Source of the DNA: Micromonospora chokoriensis
GTDB taxonomy: Bacteria > Actinomycetota > Actinomycetes > Mycobacteriales > Micromonosporaceae
DNA: 64,000 nucleotides
NCBI RefSeq assembly: GCF_900091505.1
Contig: NZ_LT607409.1
Span: 3,906,001 to 3,970,000, forward strand
Direction of reading: 5' to 3'
Numbering within the stretch: position 1 is the first letter of the stretch; each line of letters opens with the position of its first letter. Of the stretch, positions 18,012 to 31,790 are shown one piece after another. The position numbers and the translations under genes are program-made. The notes below the pieces were generated by a model, which saw only the letters and a program-made list of their open reading frames with translations, searched no databases and was not told the origin of the DNA.

Positions 18012-18838
18012 GATGCTCCCCCTGTGTAGGTGCGACGGTTTGGTGTCCAGGCGGTGATCAAGGTCATCGATAGTGCACTGACATCGGTTCGATGAACCGT
18101 CTCGTTGTGCCCCGCTTCGATGAATTGGTGTACGTCCGCCGGGGAGTCAAACAGTGCCATCTCGGTAGCTCTCGCCACGTTCGTCCCACCGGACAGCAGC
18201 AAGAGTTGCGGTGGTCATGGCCGCGACAACTGACCGCCTGGGCCGCCGACCCGAGCCGCGATTTCCTGTTGGCAGGTGGGCATGGCCAACCGACATGGAT
18301 CCCCCGTATTGAACGTGCGCCCCTACGCCGTCCCGGAAAAAGGCATTCATCGGGCGTCACTGACGACAGGCAGCGCAGAGTGTTGGATAGACCTGGATGG
18401 AGCAGGAAACTGCAGCTTAATCGCGAGGGTCGTTCTAGGTGCGGCGACGAACAGCATCTCCGCATGAAGTGCAAGTCGATAGACAGAAGCAAGTGGAGAA
18501 GAAGTCGCGACACCGCGAGACACTTCGGCGCATCGACGTCGGTAGACGTTACTAGTCTCGCTCGCCGGGCGCAAGGCCGTCACACCGCGACGACCATAAA
18601 GTCCATCATGGATGGCGCGACTCACCCTACTTCCGTCGTAAAGTTCCTTTCTGAGCGTCAGCGCCCTCTCGTCGTTGATGCTGGCGCAAGGAGATAGGCC
18701 CGAGTGTCAGGTGGTGGCACCAACGCGCCCGGAGGGCGTACCAGAACTGTACGTGCCCGACGTGATCCACTCGAAATGACAGATGTCGTGGCGCACGAGG
18801 CGGCAGTCCGACGCCGCAATTCCGAGCACCCGAGTCGA
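18012..18838. other. Long intergenic region without a confident gene
   Basis: About 830 bases, noticeably less GC-rich than its surroundings, especially 18350-18700. Frames on both strands are short or of unnatural composition. It holds a 13-base palindrome GGTTCGATGAACC (18086-18098) and probably the promoter of the FG-GAP gene. I see no tRNA fold. It may include remnants or a small RNA, but the sequence alone does not show it. Confidence 0.4.
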
Positions 18839-19606
18839 TTATGGGTTCGGGTCGTGGCCCCGGCCGGGCATGCCGGTCTGCTCCCATAGTGACTTCATCT
18901 CGTCGAAGGCCTGCCCCATCAAGCGCACCATCGCCTGCCGGGCCCGATCGCCGTCGCGCCGCTGGATCGCCTGGGCGACGTCCGCGTGCATCTGGAGGGC
19001 CTGTCGGTGAGGGTGGTGCGGCATGAGGTGGTGCCGGTGTCGACCGGTCAGCACCTCCGCGACCAGATCCTGAAGCCGGACGAACATCTCGTTGCCGGAG
19101 GCGAGCAGCACCCGCCGGTGGAACTCGATGTCGAGGTGCAGGAAGCGTTCCTCGTCGCCGGCCTCACCGGCCGCCCACATCTTGGCAGCCAGCCCGACCA
19201 GATCGCTCGCCTCGTCGTGGCCGATCCGCGTCGCGGCCAGGAAGGCGGCGTGCGGCTCGACGGCGGTGCGTAGCTCGGTGATCGACCGGAGCTGAGCCAC
19301 CCGGCCGGCGGACGCGAGACGCCAGCGGATCACCTGTGGGTCGAAGACGTTCCACGCGCTCGCCGGCAGGATCATCACGCCGACGCGGCGGCGCGCCTCG
19401 ATGAAGCCGATGGAGGCCAGGACCCGCAGCACCTCGCGGACGACCGAGCGGGAGACGGCGTACCTGTCGACCAGCTCGTCGATGTTGAGGACCGCCCCGG
19501 GCGCCAGTTCGCCGCCGCAGATCGCGGTGCCGAGGTGGTCGAGGACGCGGGCGTGCAGCCCTGACTCGGCGGGGGCGACGGCACCCTCTCCTGAGGACGG
19601 TTCCAC
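18839..19606 (-). CDS. GntR-family transcriptional regulator (FCD domain)
   Basis: 255 residues: winged helix (recognition helix in YAVSRSVVREVLRVLASIGFI) and FCD domain with metal-ligand pattern (DIEFHRRVLLASGNEMF, HHHL). Divergent from the ManD/gluconokinase pair with a palindrome between, so it probably represses these sugar-acid genes and itself. The GTG start at 19606 has no ribosome site but is preceded by TACGAT six bases upstream, consistent with leaderless transcription. Confidence 0.87.
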   Translation of the reverse strand: MEPSSGEGAVAPAESGLHARVLDHLGTAICGGELAPGAVLNIDELVDRYAVSRSVVREVLRVLASIGFIEARRRVGVMILPASAWNVFDPQVIRWRLASAGRVAQLRSITELRTAVEPHAAFLAATRIGHDEASDLVGLAAKMWAAGEAGDEERFLHLDIEFHRRVLLASGNEMFVRLQDLVAEVLTGRHRHHLMPHHPHRQALQMHADVAQAIQRRDGDRARQAMVRLMGQAFDEMKSLWEQTGMPGRGHDPNP

Positions 19607-19636
19607 GCAAAGATCGTATCATTCGCTTCTAGCTCT

Positions 19637-19647
19637 TGATGTCATCA
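19637..19647. promoter_or_regulatory. Palindromic operator TGATGTCATCA
   Basis: Perfect 11-base palindrome (5-bp arms, one central base) 31 bases upstream of the GntR start and 105 bases upstream of manD. The TGATG-T-CATCA form resembles sites of FCD/FadR-type GntR proteins. Binding is inferred. Confidence 0.5.
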
Positions 19648-19751
19648 GCTTTGTCGGCCTAGCCTGGCGCAGCCCGACCTGGCGGCACCCCGACGGCTCC
19701 TACGCGCAGTGGTGAGACCACCCCCGGACCGCACCGACCGAAAGGCACCCC

Positions 19752-20981
19752 GTGAAGATCGTCGCCGCGGACGTCATCGTGTCCAGCCCCGACCGGAACT
19801 TCGTCACGCTGAAGATCACCACCGACGACGGCATCACCGGCCTGGGCGACGCCACGCTCAACGGTCGTGAGCTGTCCGTCGCCTCGTACCTGCGCGACCA
19901 CGTCGCCCCGCTGCTGATGGGTCGCGACGCGCACCGGATCGAGGACACCTGGCAGTTCCTCTACCGCTCGGCGTACTGGCGGCGGGGGCCGGTCACCATG
20001 GCCGCCATCGCCGCCGTCGACGTCGCGCTCTGGGACATCAAGGCCAAGGCCGCCGGCATGCCGCTGTACCAACTGCTGGGCGGCGCGTCCCGCACCGGCA
20101 TCATGGCGTACGGGCACGCGTCGGGGCGGGACATCCCCGAGCTGTTCGACTCGATCCGCCGCCACCTCGACGAGGGCTTCCGGTCGATCCGGGTGCAGAC
20201 GTCGGTGCCGGGGATCAACGCCGTCTACGGCGTGGCCGCGCAACCCAGCGCCACCGGTCAGCGCTACGACTACGAGCCCGCGCAGCGCACCCCACTGCCG
20301 GCCGAGGAGGACTGGGACACCCGCGCGTACCTGCGGCACCTGCCCGCCGTGTTCGAGGCGGTCCGCGCCGAGTTCGGCCCGGAGCTGCCGCTGCTGCACG
20401 ACGGTCACCACCGGATGACCCCGATCCAGGCCGCGAAGCTCGGCAAGTCCCTCGAACCGTACGACCTGTTCTGGCTGGAGGACTGCACGCCGGCCGAGAA
20501 CCAGGAGGCGCTGCGGCTGGTCCGCCAGCACACCACCACCCCGCTGGCCATCGGCGAGGTCTTCAACACCGTCTGGGACTACCAGACCCTGATCCGCGAG
20601 CAGCTCATCGACTACGTCCGGTCCGCGGTCACCCACACCGGCGGCATCACCGCCATGCGCAAGCTGCTCGACTTCGCCGCCCAGTACCAGATCAAGTCCG
20701 GCATCCACGGACCCACCGACATCTCCCCGGTGGGCATGGCCGCGGCGCTGCACCTGGACCTGGCCATCCACAACTTCGGCATCCAGGAGTACATGAAACA
20801 CACCCCGCTGGCCAACGAGGTGTTCCGGCAGTCGTTCACGTTCACCGACGGCTACCTGCACCCGGGCGACCAGCCGGGGCTCGGGGTGGAGCTGGACGAG
20901 GAGGCGGCGGCCCGGTTCCCGTACGAGCCGGCCTACCTGCCCTTCAACCGGCTCAAGGACGGCACCGTCCATGACTGGTGA
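19752..20981 (+). CDS. manD: Enolase-superfamily sugar acid dehydratase, ManD (RspA) type
   Basis: 409 residues. Enolase-superfamily barrel with N-terminal capping domain (YLRDHVAPLLMGRDAHRIED). Metal ligands sit in LLHDGHHR, FWLEDCTP and AIGEVFN; the R-x-Q segment GFRSIRVQTSVPG and nearby YGV supply the Arg/Tyr that abstract the proton in D-mannonate dehydratases. Length and the insertion QPSATGQRYDYEPAQR are typical of ManD proteins. Expected reaction: D-mannonate (or D-gluconate in low-activity members) to 2-keto-3-deoxy-D-gluconate. GTG start with GAAAGG upstream; overlaps the kinase gene by 11 bp. Confidence 0.87.
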   Translation: MKIVAADVIVSSPDRNFVTLKITTDDGITGLGDATLNGRELSVASYLRDHVAPLLMGRDAHRIEDTWQFLYRSAYWRRGPVTMAAIAAVDVALWDIKAKAAGMPLYQLLGGASRTGIMAYGHASGRDIPELFDSIRRHLDEGFRSIRVQTSVPGINAVYGVAAQPSATGQRYDYEPAQRTPLPAEEDWDTRAYLRHLPAVFEAVRAEFGPELPLLHDGHHRMTPIQAAKLGKSLEPYDLFWLEDCTPAENQEALRLVRQHTTTPLAIGEVFNTVWDYQTLIREQLIDYVRSAVTHTGGITAMRKLLDFAAQYQIKSGIHGPTDISPVGMAAALHLDLAIHNFGIQEYMKHTPLANEVFRQSFTFTDGYLHPGDQPGLGVELDEEAAARFPYEPAYLPFNRLKDGTVHDW

Positions 20982-21513
20982 GCCGGGTGGACGACACGTC
21001 GTGGTGATGGGCGTCTCCGGGTCCGGCAAGTCCACTGTGGCGCGGGGGATCAGCGCGGTGACCGGGCTGACGTTCGTCGAGGCCGACGAGTTCCACTCCC
21101 CGGAGAACGTGGCACTGATGCGCTCCGGCGTACCCCTGGACGACAGCAACCGCCGGCCCTGGCTGGCCGACATCGCCGGGTGGATCGGCGCTCGCGCGGC
21201 GGAGGGCCAGTCGACGGTGCTGGCCTGCTCGGCCCTGCGGCGGTCGTACCGGGACGTGCTCCGCCAGGGCGCGCCGCAGCTGGACTTCGTGCACCTGCAC
21301 GGGCCGGCGGAGGTCATCCGGGAGCGGATGGCGCGACGAGAGGGGCACTACATGCCGGCGAGCCTGCTCGACTCCCAGCTCGCCACGCTGGAACCGGCCG
21401 AGCCGGACGAGTCGGTGCTCGTGCTGGACGTCTCGCTCCCGCCGCGCGCCCTGGTCGCGATAGCCGTGCGGAGACTCGGCCTGCCCGTCTGGACGCCGGT
21501 GGGGGAGCGGTAG
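20971..21513 (+). CDS. gntK: Gluconokinase (GntK type)
   Basis: 180 residues. P-loop GVSGSGKS at 14-21, gluconate-binding/lid segment ADEFHSPENVALMRSGVPLDD and the downstream R-x-x-R-x-GHYMPASLLDSQ motif identify a GntK/IdnK-type kinase that phosphorylates D-gluconate to 6-phosphogluconate. It overlaps manD, so the pair is co-translated; the dehydratase partner may mean the operon handles gluconate and mannonate together. A strong hairpin terminator follows. Confidence 0.88.
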   Translation: MTGEPGGRHVVVMGVSGSGKSTVARGISAVTGLTFVEADEFHSPENVALMRSGVPLDDSNRRPWLADIAGWIGARAAEGQSTVLACSALRRSYRDVLRQGAPQLDFVHLHGPAEVIRERMARREGHYMPASLLDSQLATLEPAEPDESVLVLDVSLPPRALVAIAVRRLGLPVWTPVGER

Positions 21514-21522
21514 CCCCGCCTC

Positions 21523-21561
21523 GACGCCGGCCGCCGCTCCTGATGTGGGGCGGCCGGCGTC
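21523..21561 (+). terminator. Terminator hairpin after gntK
   Basis: Perfect 13-bp stem GACGCCGGCCGCC (21523-21535) with GGCGGCCGGCGTC (21549-21561) and a 13-base loop, ten bases after the gntK stop. No T-run follows, as is usual in high-GC actinobacteria. Confidence 0.7.
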
Positions 21562-21597
21562 GGCGTACTCCGAGCGCTACGGCTCCCCGACAGCATG

Positions 21598-21616
21598 TTA
21601 GGTTAGCCTGCCCTCA
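21598..21616 (+). promoter_or_regulatory. Iron box (DmdR/IdeR-type operator)
   Basis: TTAGGTTAGCCTGCCCTCA matches the 19-bp actinobacterial iron box TTAGGTTAGSCTAACCTAA at 16 of 19 positions, counting the central S, with the left half perfect. It lies 40 bases before the leader ORF/ABC start, so the ABC pair is likely repressed by an iron-loaded DtxR-family regulator. Confidence 0.65.
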
Positions 21617-21635
21617 CTACCTGGAGTTCGCCGCC

Positions 21636-21659
21636 ATGCCCCCATCGATCCGAGCATGA
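21636..21659 (+). CDS. Putative 7-residue leader ORF overlapping the ABC gene
   Basis: ATG at 21636 has GGAG nine bases before it and encodes MPPSIRA; its TGA overlaps the ATG of the ABC gene (ATGA). The ABC start itself has no ribosome site, so translation may be coupled through this short frame. Expression is not shown. Confidence 0.35.
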   Translation: MPPSIRA

Positions 21660-23362
21660 CAGTCGCCGAGGTCAGCGGGAGCGTGGTGCTGCGCCGCGCC
21701 CTGCGCCGACAGCGCCGCCGGGTGGTGCTCGGCATCGTGCTGCTCTGCGCCCACCAGGCCACCGAGGCCCTCGTACCGGTCGCCATCGGCGTGATCATCG
21801 ACCGGGCGGTGGCCACCGGGGACGTCGCCGCGCTCCTGCTCTCCCTCGCCGGCCTCGCCGCCCTGTTCACCACCCTCGCCTTCGCCTACCGCACCGGCGC
21901 CCGGCTCGCCTACGCCGCCGTCGAACACGAGGCGCACACGACCCGCGTCGAGATCGTCCGGAGCGCCCTCGACCCGCGCGGACACCGCTCGGGTCTGCGC
22001 GACGGGGAACTGCTGTCCGTCACGGCCTCCGACGCCGAGTTGTCCGCGCTGGTCGTACGCGTCGCCGGGCTCACCGCCGCGGCGCTCACCGCGATCGTGG
22101 TGGCCGCCGTCGCGCTGCTCGTCGTCGACGTCCCCCTCGGGCTCGGGGTGCTCGTCGGCGTACCGCTGCTGGTCGTCGCCCTTCAGCGGATGGCGCCGCT
22201 GCTCACCCGGCGCAGCACGTCGCAGCAGGAGGCCCTCGCGGCCACCACCGCGCTCGCCGTCGACCTCGTCACCGGGCTGCGCGTGCTACGCGGCGTCGGC
22301 GCGCAGGACCACGCCGCCCGACGGTACGCGGGCGCCAGCCGGCACGCACTCGACGTGACCCTTCGCGCCGCCACCAGCAAGGGCCTGCACCTCGGCCTCA
22401 CCACCACCGTCAACGGTCTCTTCCTCGCGACGGTCGCCGGCGTCGCGGGCTGGCTCGCGCTTGAGGGTCGGCTCACCATCGGCGAACTCGTCGCCGTCGT
22501 CGGGCTGGCCCAGTTCATCGCCGAGCCGGTGCAGACGCTCGGGTACTGCGTACAACTGTTCGCCATGGCCCGGGCCTCGGCGGCGCGGGTCGCGCGGGTC
22601 CTCGGCGCGGCACCGGTCCTCGCGCCGGGTGACGCCGGGCCGCCCGAGCCGAGCCCGTCCCGGCTCGCCCTCGACGCGGTCTCGCACGCGGGCCTCGACG
22701 CCGTCGACCTGCGCGTCCGTGCCGGTGAGATCCTTGGCGTGCTCGCCTACGACCCGAGCGAGGCCGAAGCGCTCGTCGCGCTGCTGGCCGGCCGGGTGCA
22801 CCACGCGGACTACCGGGGGACGCTGTACGTCGACGGCGTACCCGTCGAGGACCTGCACATCGACGCCGCGCGCACAGTCGTCCTGGTGGAGCCACACGAC
22901 GTGGCGCTGTTCGAGGGCACCCTGCGCGCGAACCTCAGCGCCGGTGCCCAGGTCGACGACACGGTCCTGCGGGCCGCCGTGCGGGCTGCCGCCGCCGAGG
23001 ACGTGCTCACCGCACACCCGGACGGTCTCGACCGCCGGCTCACCGAGCGGGGAGCGAACCTGTCCGGCGGTCAACGGCAGCGGATCGGGCTCGCCCGTGC
23101 GCTCGTCGCCGACCCACCGGTGCTGGTGCTGCACAACCCCACCACGGCTGTCGACGCGGTGACCGAGGCACTGATCGCCGAAGGGCTGGCCTCGGTCCGC
23201 GCGGCGGACACCCGCGCCACGGTGCTGATCACCACCAGCCCGGCCCTGCTGCACGTCACGCACCGGGTCGTCGTGATCGACAAGGGTCGGGTCGTCGCCG
23301 AGGGGCCGCACGAGCGGTTGCTCGCCGGCGACACCCGCTACCGGGAGGAGGTCCTGCGATGA
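21656..23362 (+). CDS. ABC exporter-type transmembrane/ATPase protein, degenerate-site subunit
   Basis: 568 residues: six-helix exporter membrane domain (about 20-310) and ATPase domain (about 330-568). The Walker A position reads GVLAYDPSEAEA with no GKS/T, Walker B ends LVLHNP so the catalytic Glu is Asn, and the H-loop His is replaced (LITTSPA). The signature LSGGQRQRIGLARAL is intact. It therefore cannot hydrolyse ATP at its own site but can complete the site of its partner at 23359, which overlaps by 4 bp. Iron box upstream suggests a role in iron or siderophore traffic. Confidence 0.85.
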   Translation: MTVAEVSGSVVLRRALRRQRRRVVLGIVLLCAHQATEALVPVAIGVIIDRAVATGDVAALLLSLAGLAALFTTLAFAYRTGARLAYAAVEHEAHTTRVEIVRSALDPRGHRSGLRDGELLSVTASDAELSALVVRVAGLTAAALTAIVVAAVALLVVDVPLGLGVLVGVPLLVVALQRMAPLLTRRSTSQQEALAATTALAVDLVTGLRVLRGVGAQDHAARRYAGASRHALDVTLRAATSKGLHLGLTTTVNGLFLATVAGVAGWLALEGRLTIGELVAVVGLAQFIAEPVQTLGYCVQLFAMARASAARVARVLGAAPVLAPGDAGPPEPSPSRLALDAVSHAGLDAVDLRVRAGEILGVLAYDPSEAEALVALLAGRVHHADYRGTLYVDGVPVEDLHIDAARTVVLVEPHDVALFEGTLRANLSAGAQVDDTVLRAAVRAAAAEDVLTAHPDGLDRRLTERGANLSGGQRQRIGLARALVADPPVLVLHNPTTAVDAVTEALIAEGLASVRAADTRATVLITTSPALLHVTHRVVVIDKGRVVAEGPHERLLAGDTRYREEVLR

Positions 23363-25257
23363 CCGACCCGTCGACCGACAGCGGCGTCGAGCCCCGGCAC
23401 CTGCTGCCGACGGCCACCGGCCGGCAGACCTGGGCCGCCCTCCGTGCCGAGTTGGCCCGCCTGCCGCTGCTCAGCGCCGTCGCCGGCACGTTGCTGGTCG
23501 CCGCGTCCGCGACCGGGCTCGTCGCGCCGTGGGTGCTCGGTCGCCTCGTCGACGACGTCATCGCCGGCACCGACACACAGCAGGTCGTGGCCTGGGCGGG
23601 CGTGATCGCGGGCGCGGCGGTGCTCGCGGGGCTCCTCACCGCGGCCGGAGCCGCGGTCGCCGCACGCCTCGGCGAGACGGTGCTGGCCCGGCTCCGGGAG
23701 CGGGTCCTCGACCGCGCCCTGCACCTGCCGTCGGCCACCCTGGAACGGGCCGGGACCGGTGACCTGGTGGCCCGGGCCGGCGACGACGTGGCGGTGGTGA
23801 CGAACGTGATCGCCACCAGCGGCCCCGCCTTCCTCGGCGCGACGCTGTCCGTCGTGTTGACAGCGCTGGGGCTCTTCGCCCTCGACTGGCGGCTCGGCAT
23901 CGCCGGGCTGGCCGCCGCACCGGCGTACGCGCTGGCGCTGCGCTGGTACCTCCGGCGGTCGGTGCCGTACTACGCCCGCGAGCGGGTCGCGACCGGCGAG
24001 CGTACGCAGGCGACCGCCGAGGCGCTGCGCGGCGCGGCGACGGTACGCGCCTACCGGATGGAGGACGCGCACGTCGCGCGGATCGCCGAACGCTCCGGCG
24101 TCGCCCGTGACCTGGCGCTGGAGATCTTCGGCCTGTTCACCCGGTTCGGGCTGCGCATCAACAGGTCCGAGTTCGTGGGGCTGGCCGCCGTGCTGCTCGC
24201 CGGCTTCCTGCTGGTCCGCGAGGACCTGTCCACAGTCGGTGCGGCGACCACCGCAGCCCTCTACTTCCACCGCCTCTTCAACCCCATCGGCCTGCTGCTG
24301 TTCGAGTCGGACTCGGTGCTCCAGGCCGGGGCGAGCCTCGCCCGGCTCGTCGGCGTGACCACACTGCCGGACACCGCATCGCCCGACAGTCGCCGCCCCG
24401 CACGTCCGGAGCGGCCCGAGCCGGCAGCGCTGGAGGTGACAGTCGCGCAGCACCGCTACGACGACGGACCTGTCGTGCTGCGGGACATCACCCTCCGTCT
24501 CGCGCCCGGTGAGCGCGTGGCGCTGGTGGGCGCGAGCGGTGCGGGCAAGAGCACGCTCGCCGGCATCATCGCCGGCATCATCGAGCCCAGCCAGGGCTCG
24601 GTCCGCCTGCGCGGCGTGCCGCTGGCCCAGCTCGGCGAACACCAGCTCCGGCGTGAGATCGCCCTGGTCAGCCAGGAGGTGCACGTGTTCGCCGGGCCGC
24701 TCGCCGAGGACCTGCGCCTGGCCGACCCGGACGCCACCGACGCCGAGTTGACCCGCGCCCTCGACCTCGTCGGCGCCACCGGGTGGCTGCGCACCCTGCC
24801 GGACGGGCTGGCGACCGCCGTGGGGGAGGGCGGACGGCAGCTCACCGCGGCGCAGGCCCAGCACCTCGCGCTGGCCCGCCTGGTCCTCGCCGATCCCGCC
24901 GTCGCGGTCCTCGACGAGGCCACCGCGGAGGCGGGCAGCGCGGGCGCGCGCGACCTCGACCGGGCCGCCGTGGCGGCCACCGAGGGCCGTACCACGTTGG
25001 TCGTCGCCCACCGGCTCAGTCAGGCGGCCACCGCGGACCGCATCGTCGTCCTGGACCAGGGTCGCGTCGCCGAGCACGGTACGCACGCCGAGCTGCTGGC
25101 GGCCGGTGGCGGCTACAGCAACCTGTGGCGTTCCTGGCGTACGCCCGACCCGGTGCCGTCCGCCCGGGACGGCACCGAGCGGATCCAGGACCCCACGAAT
25201 GTGGGAGCCCCGGGAACTTTTCCGGACCGGTCGGCGACAACCAGAGTGCGCGGCTGA
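23359..25257 (+). CDS. ABC exporter-type transmembrane/ATPase protein, catalytic subunit
   Basis: 632 residues: exporter membrane domain (about 30-330) and ATPase domain. Walker A GASGAGKS, Walker B AVAVLDEATAE with catalytic Glu, and H-loop VVAHRLS are all canonical, but the signature is LTAAQAQHLALARL instead of LSGGQ. This is the mirror image of the partner's defects, so the heterodimer has one good ATP site (this Walker A with the partner's LSGGQ) and one dead site. The last 45 residues are a Pro-rich polar tail. ATGA overlap with the partner gene. Confidence 0.87.
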   Translation: MTDPSTDSGVEPRHLLPTATGRQTWAALRAELARLPLLSAVAGTLLVAASATGLVAPWVLGRLVDDVIAGTDTQQVVAWAGVIAGAAVLAGLLTAAGAAVAARLGETVLARLRERVLDRALHLPSATLERAGTGDLVARAGDDVAVVTNVIATSGPAFLGATLSVVLTALGLFALDWRLGIAGLAAAPAYALALRWYLRRSVPYYARERVATGERTQATAEALRGAATVRAYRMEDAHVARIAERSGVARDLALEIFGLFTRFGLRINRSEFVGLAAVLLAGFLLVREDLSTVGAATTAALYFHRLFNPIGLLLFESDSVLQAGASLARLVGVTTLPDTASPDSRRPARPERPEPAALEVTVAQHRYDDGPVVLRDITLRLAPGERVALVGASGAGKSTLAGIIAGIIEPSQGSVRLRGVPLAQLGEHQLRREIALVSQEVHVFAGPLAEDLRLADPDATDAELTRALDLVGATGWLRTLPDGLATAVGEGGRQLTAAQAQHLALARLVLADPAVAVLDEATAEAGSAGARDLDRAAVAATEGRTTLVVAHRLSQAATADRIVVLDQGRVAEHGTHAELLAAGGGYSNLWRSWRTPDPVPSARDGTERIQDPTNVGAPGTFPDRSATTRVRG

Positions 25258-25302
25258 CCGGCGGCGTCCCCCCGACGGCCTCCCGGCCGAGAAGGAGCGC
25301 CC

Positions 25303-25344
25303 GTGGCACACAGGACGGTGGTCAGTGCGGACCGACGGCGCTGA
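25303..25344 (+). CDS. Putative 13-residue leader ORF overlapping the sigma factor start
   Basis: GTG at 25303 has a strong AAGGAG site five bases upstream and encodes MAHRTVVSADRRR, ending at 25344. It overlaps the GTG of the sigma gene (25325) in another frame. The sigma start has only a weak GGTGG site, so this frame may modulate its translation. Alternative: a chance frame. Confidence 0.3.
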   Translation: MAHRTVVSADRRR

Positions 25345-25903
25345 CGACGCCCAGGTCACCCGGTGGGCGCAGGACGCGGGCCGGGGCGACCGGCAGGCCG
25401 CCACGGCGTTCATCCGGGCCCTTCAGGACCAGGTCTGGCGGTTCCTGTCGCATCTCGCCGGGCCGGGTGAGGCCGACGACCTGACTCAGGAGACCTTCCT
25501 GCGGGCATTCCGCAACCTCCCCGGCTTCGCCGGCCGCTCGTCGGCCCGCACGTGGGTGTTCACGATCGCCCGGCGGGTCGCCGTCGACCACGTCCGCACG
25601 GCGGTGTCCCGGCCGAGGCTGGCGTCCGTTCCGGACTGGCAGGCGGCGGCCGAGGCCGCCGGGGCGATCACCGCCGGGGCCGACGAGAGCGTGACGGTGC
25701 ACCAGCTGATCGCCGGCCTGCCCCCGGAGCGCCGGGAGGCGTTCGTCGCCACCCAGGTGCTCGGCCTGTCGTACGCCGAGGCGGCGGAGATCTGCCAGTG
25801 CCCGGTCGGCACGATCCGGTCCCGGGTGGCCCGGGCACGCGAGGATCTCGCCACGGCCTGGCAGCTCGACAGCGCCCCGGGCCACGACCGGCGGACCGGC
25901 TGA
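25325..25903 (+). CDS. sigC: ECF RNA polymerase sigma factor, SigC-like
   Basis: 192 residues. Sigma region 2 contains FIRALQDQVWRFLSHLAG and DDLTQETFLRAFRNLPGF; region 4 contains AFVATQVLGLSYAEAAEICQ and CPVGTIRSRVARARE. The overall build, including RSSARTWVFTIARRVAVDHV, closely recalls SigC of Mycobacterium tuberculosis, a group that lacks a linked anti-sigma gene, and none is seen here. GTG at 25325 gives the family-length N-terminus. It follows the iron-box ABC pair by 67 bases and may share its transcript. Confidence 0.85.
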   Translation: MRTDGADDAQVTRWAQDAGRGDRQAATAFIRALQDQVWRFLSHLAGPGEADDLTQETFLRAFRNLPGFAGRSSARTWVFTIARRVAVDHVRTAVSRPRLASVPDWQAAAEAAGAITAGADESVTVHQLIAGLPPERREAFVATQVLGLSYAEAAEICQCPVGTIRSRVARAREDLATAWQLDSAPGHDRRTG

Positions 25904-25951
25904 CAGCGTCCACGAGCTGCTCCGGTACGCCACCTGACCGGCCCCACCACG

Positions 25952-25988
25952 CGTCAGCGCCACCGGTCGACGACCGGTGGCGCTGACG
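25952..25988. terminator. Bidirectional terminator between sigC and the carboxylase gene
   Basis: Perfect 17-bp stem CGTCAGCGCCACCGGTC with its complement, loop GAC. It sits between the convergent stops at 25903 and 26003 and can serve both strands. Confidence 0.75.
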
Positions 25989-26002
25989 TTGCGCGCGGGG
26001 TG

Positions 26003-31483
<5,481 letters not shown>

Positions 31484-31790
31484 CCGAATGACCCCTTAGC
31501 TAGACCGTGAACTGCAGTGATCACCTTTCCGGCTGGCGGCGGCCAGCGCTATGGCGCAACCACTGAACCAACAGTCGCTCAGTTGTAGGAAGTGCACAAA
31601 ACTTTTTGGCACCCAGGCGCCGGCTCCTGCAGTTGACCACGTCGGCCCGGGCGGTTCACGTCGACCGCAGGCTGCGGTAACCGCCCGCAACAACCCGTCC
31701 GACGGTACGCAGCGCGCTGTCGCCGACGGTATCGGGATCGTCCCGGACCGCGTCGACGGAGACTGTCGCCCCGCTACGGAGAATGAGGGC
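31484..31790. other. Divergent intergenic region
   Basis: 307 bases between the carboxylase start and the AlkZ-like gene. Contains an AT-richer patch (31500-31620) with an inverted repeat ACTGA/TCAGT (about 31561-31583), which may hold the carboxylase promoter and an operator. No gene is supported. Confidence 0.35.

Noticed and set aside
18086..18098. GGTTCGATGAACC resembling a tRNA T-arm
   Set aside because: No acceptor, D or anticodon stems can be found around it.
18276..18467. 63-residue frame in the long gap
   Set aside because: Some protein-like composition but no ribosome site, no family and no conserved neighbours.
25212..25240. GGGAAC as an ECF-type -35 for sigC autoregulation
   Set aside because: No matching -10 at 16-17 bp spacing; it also lies in the coding end of the ABC gene.
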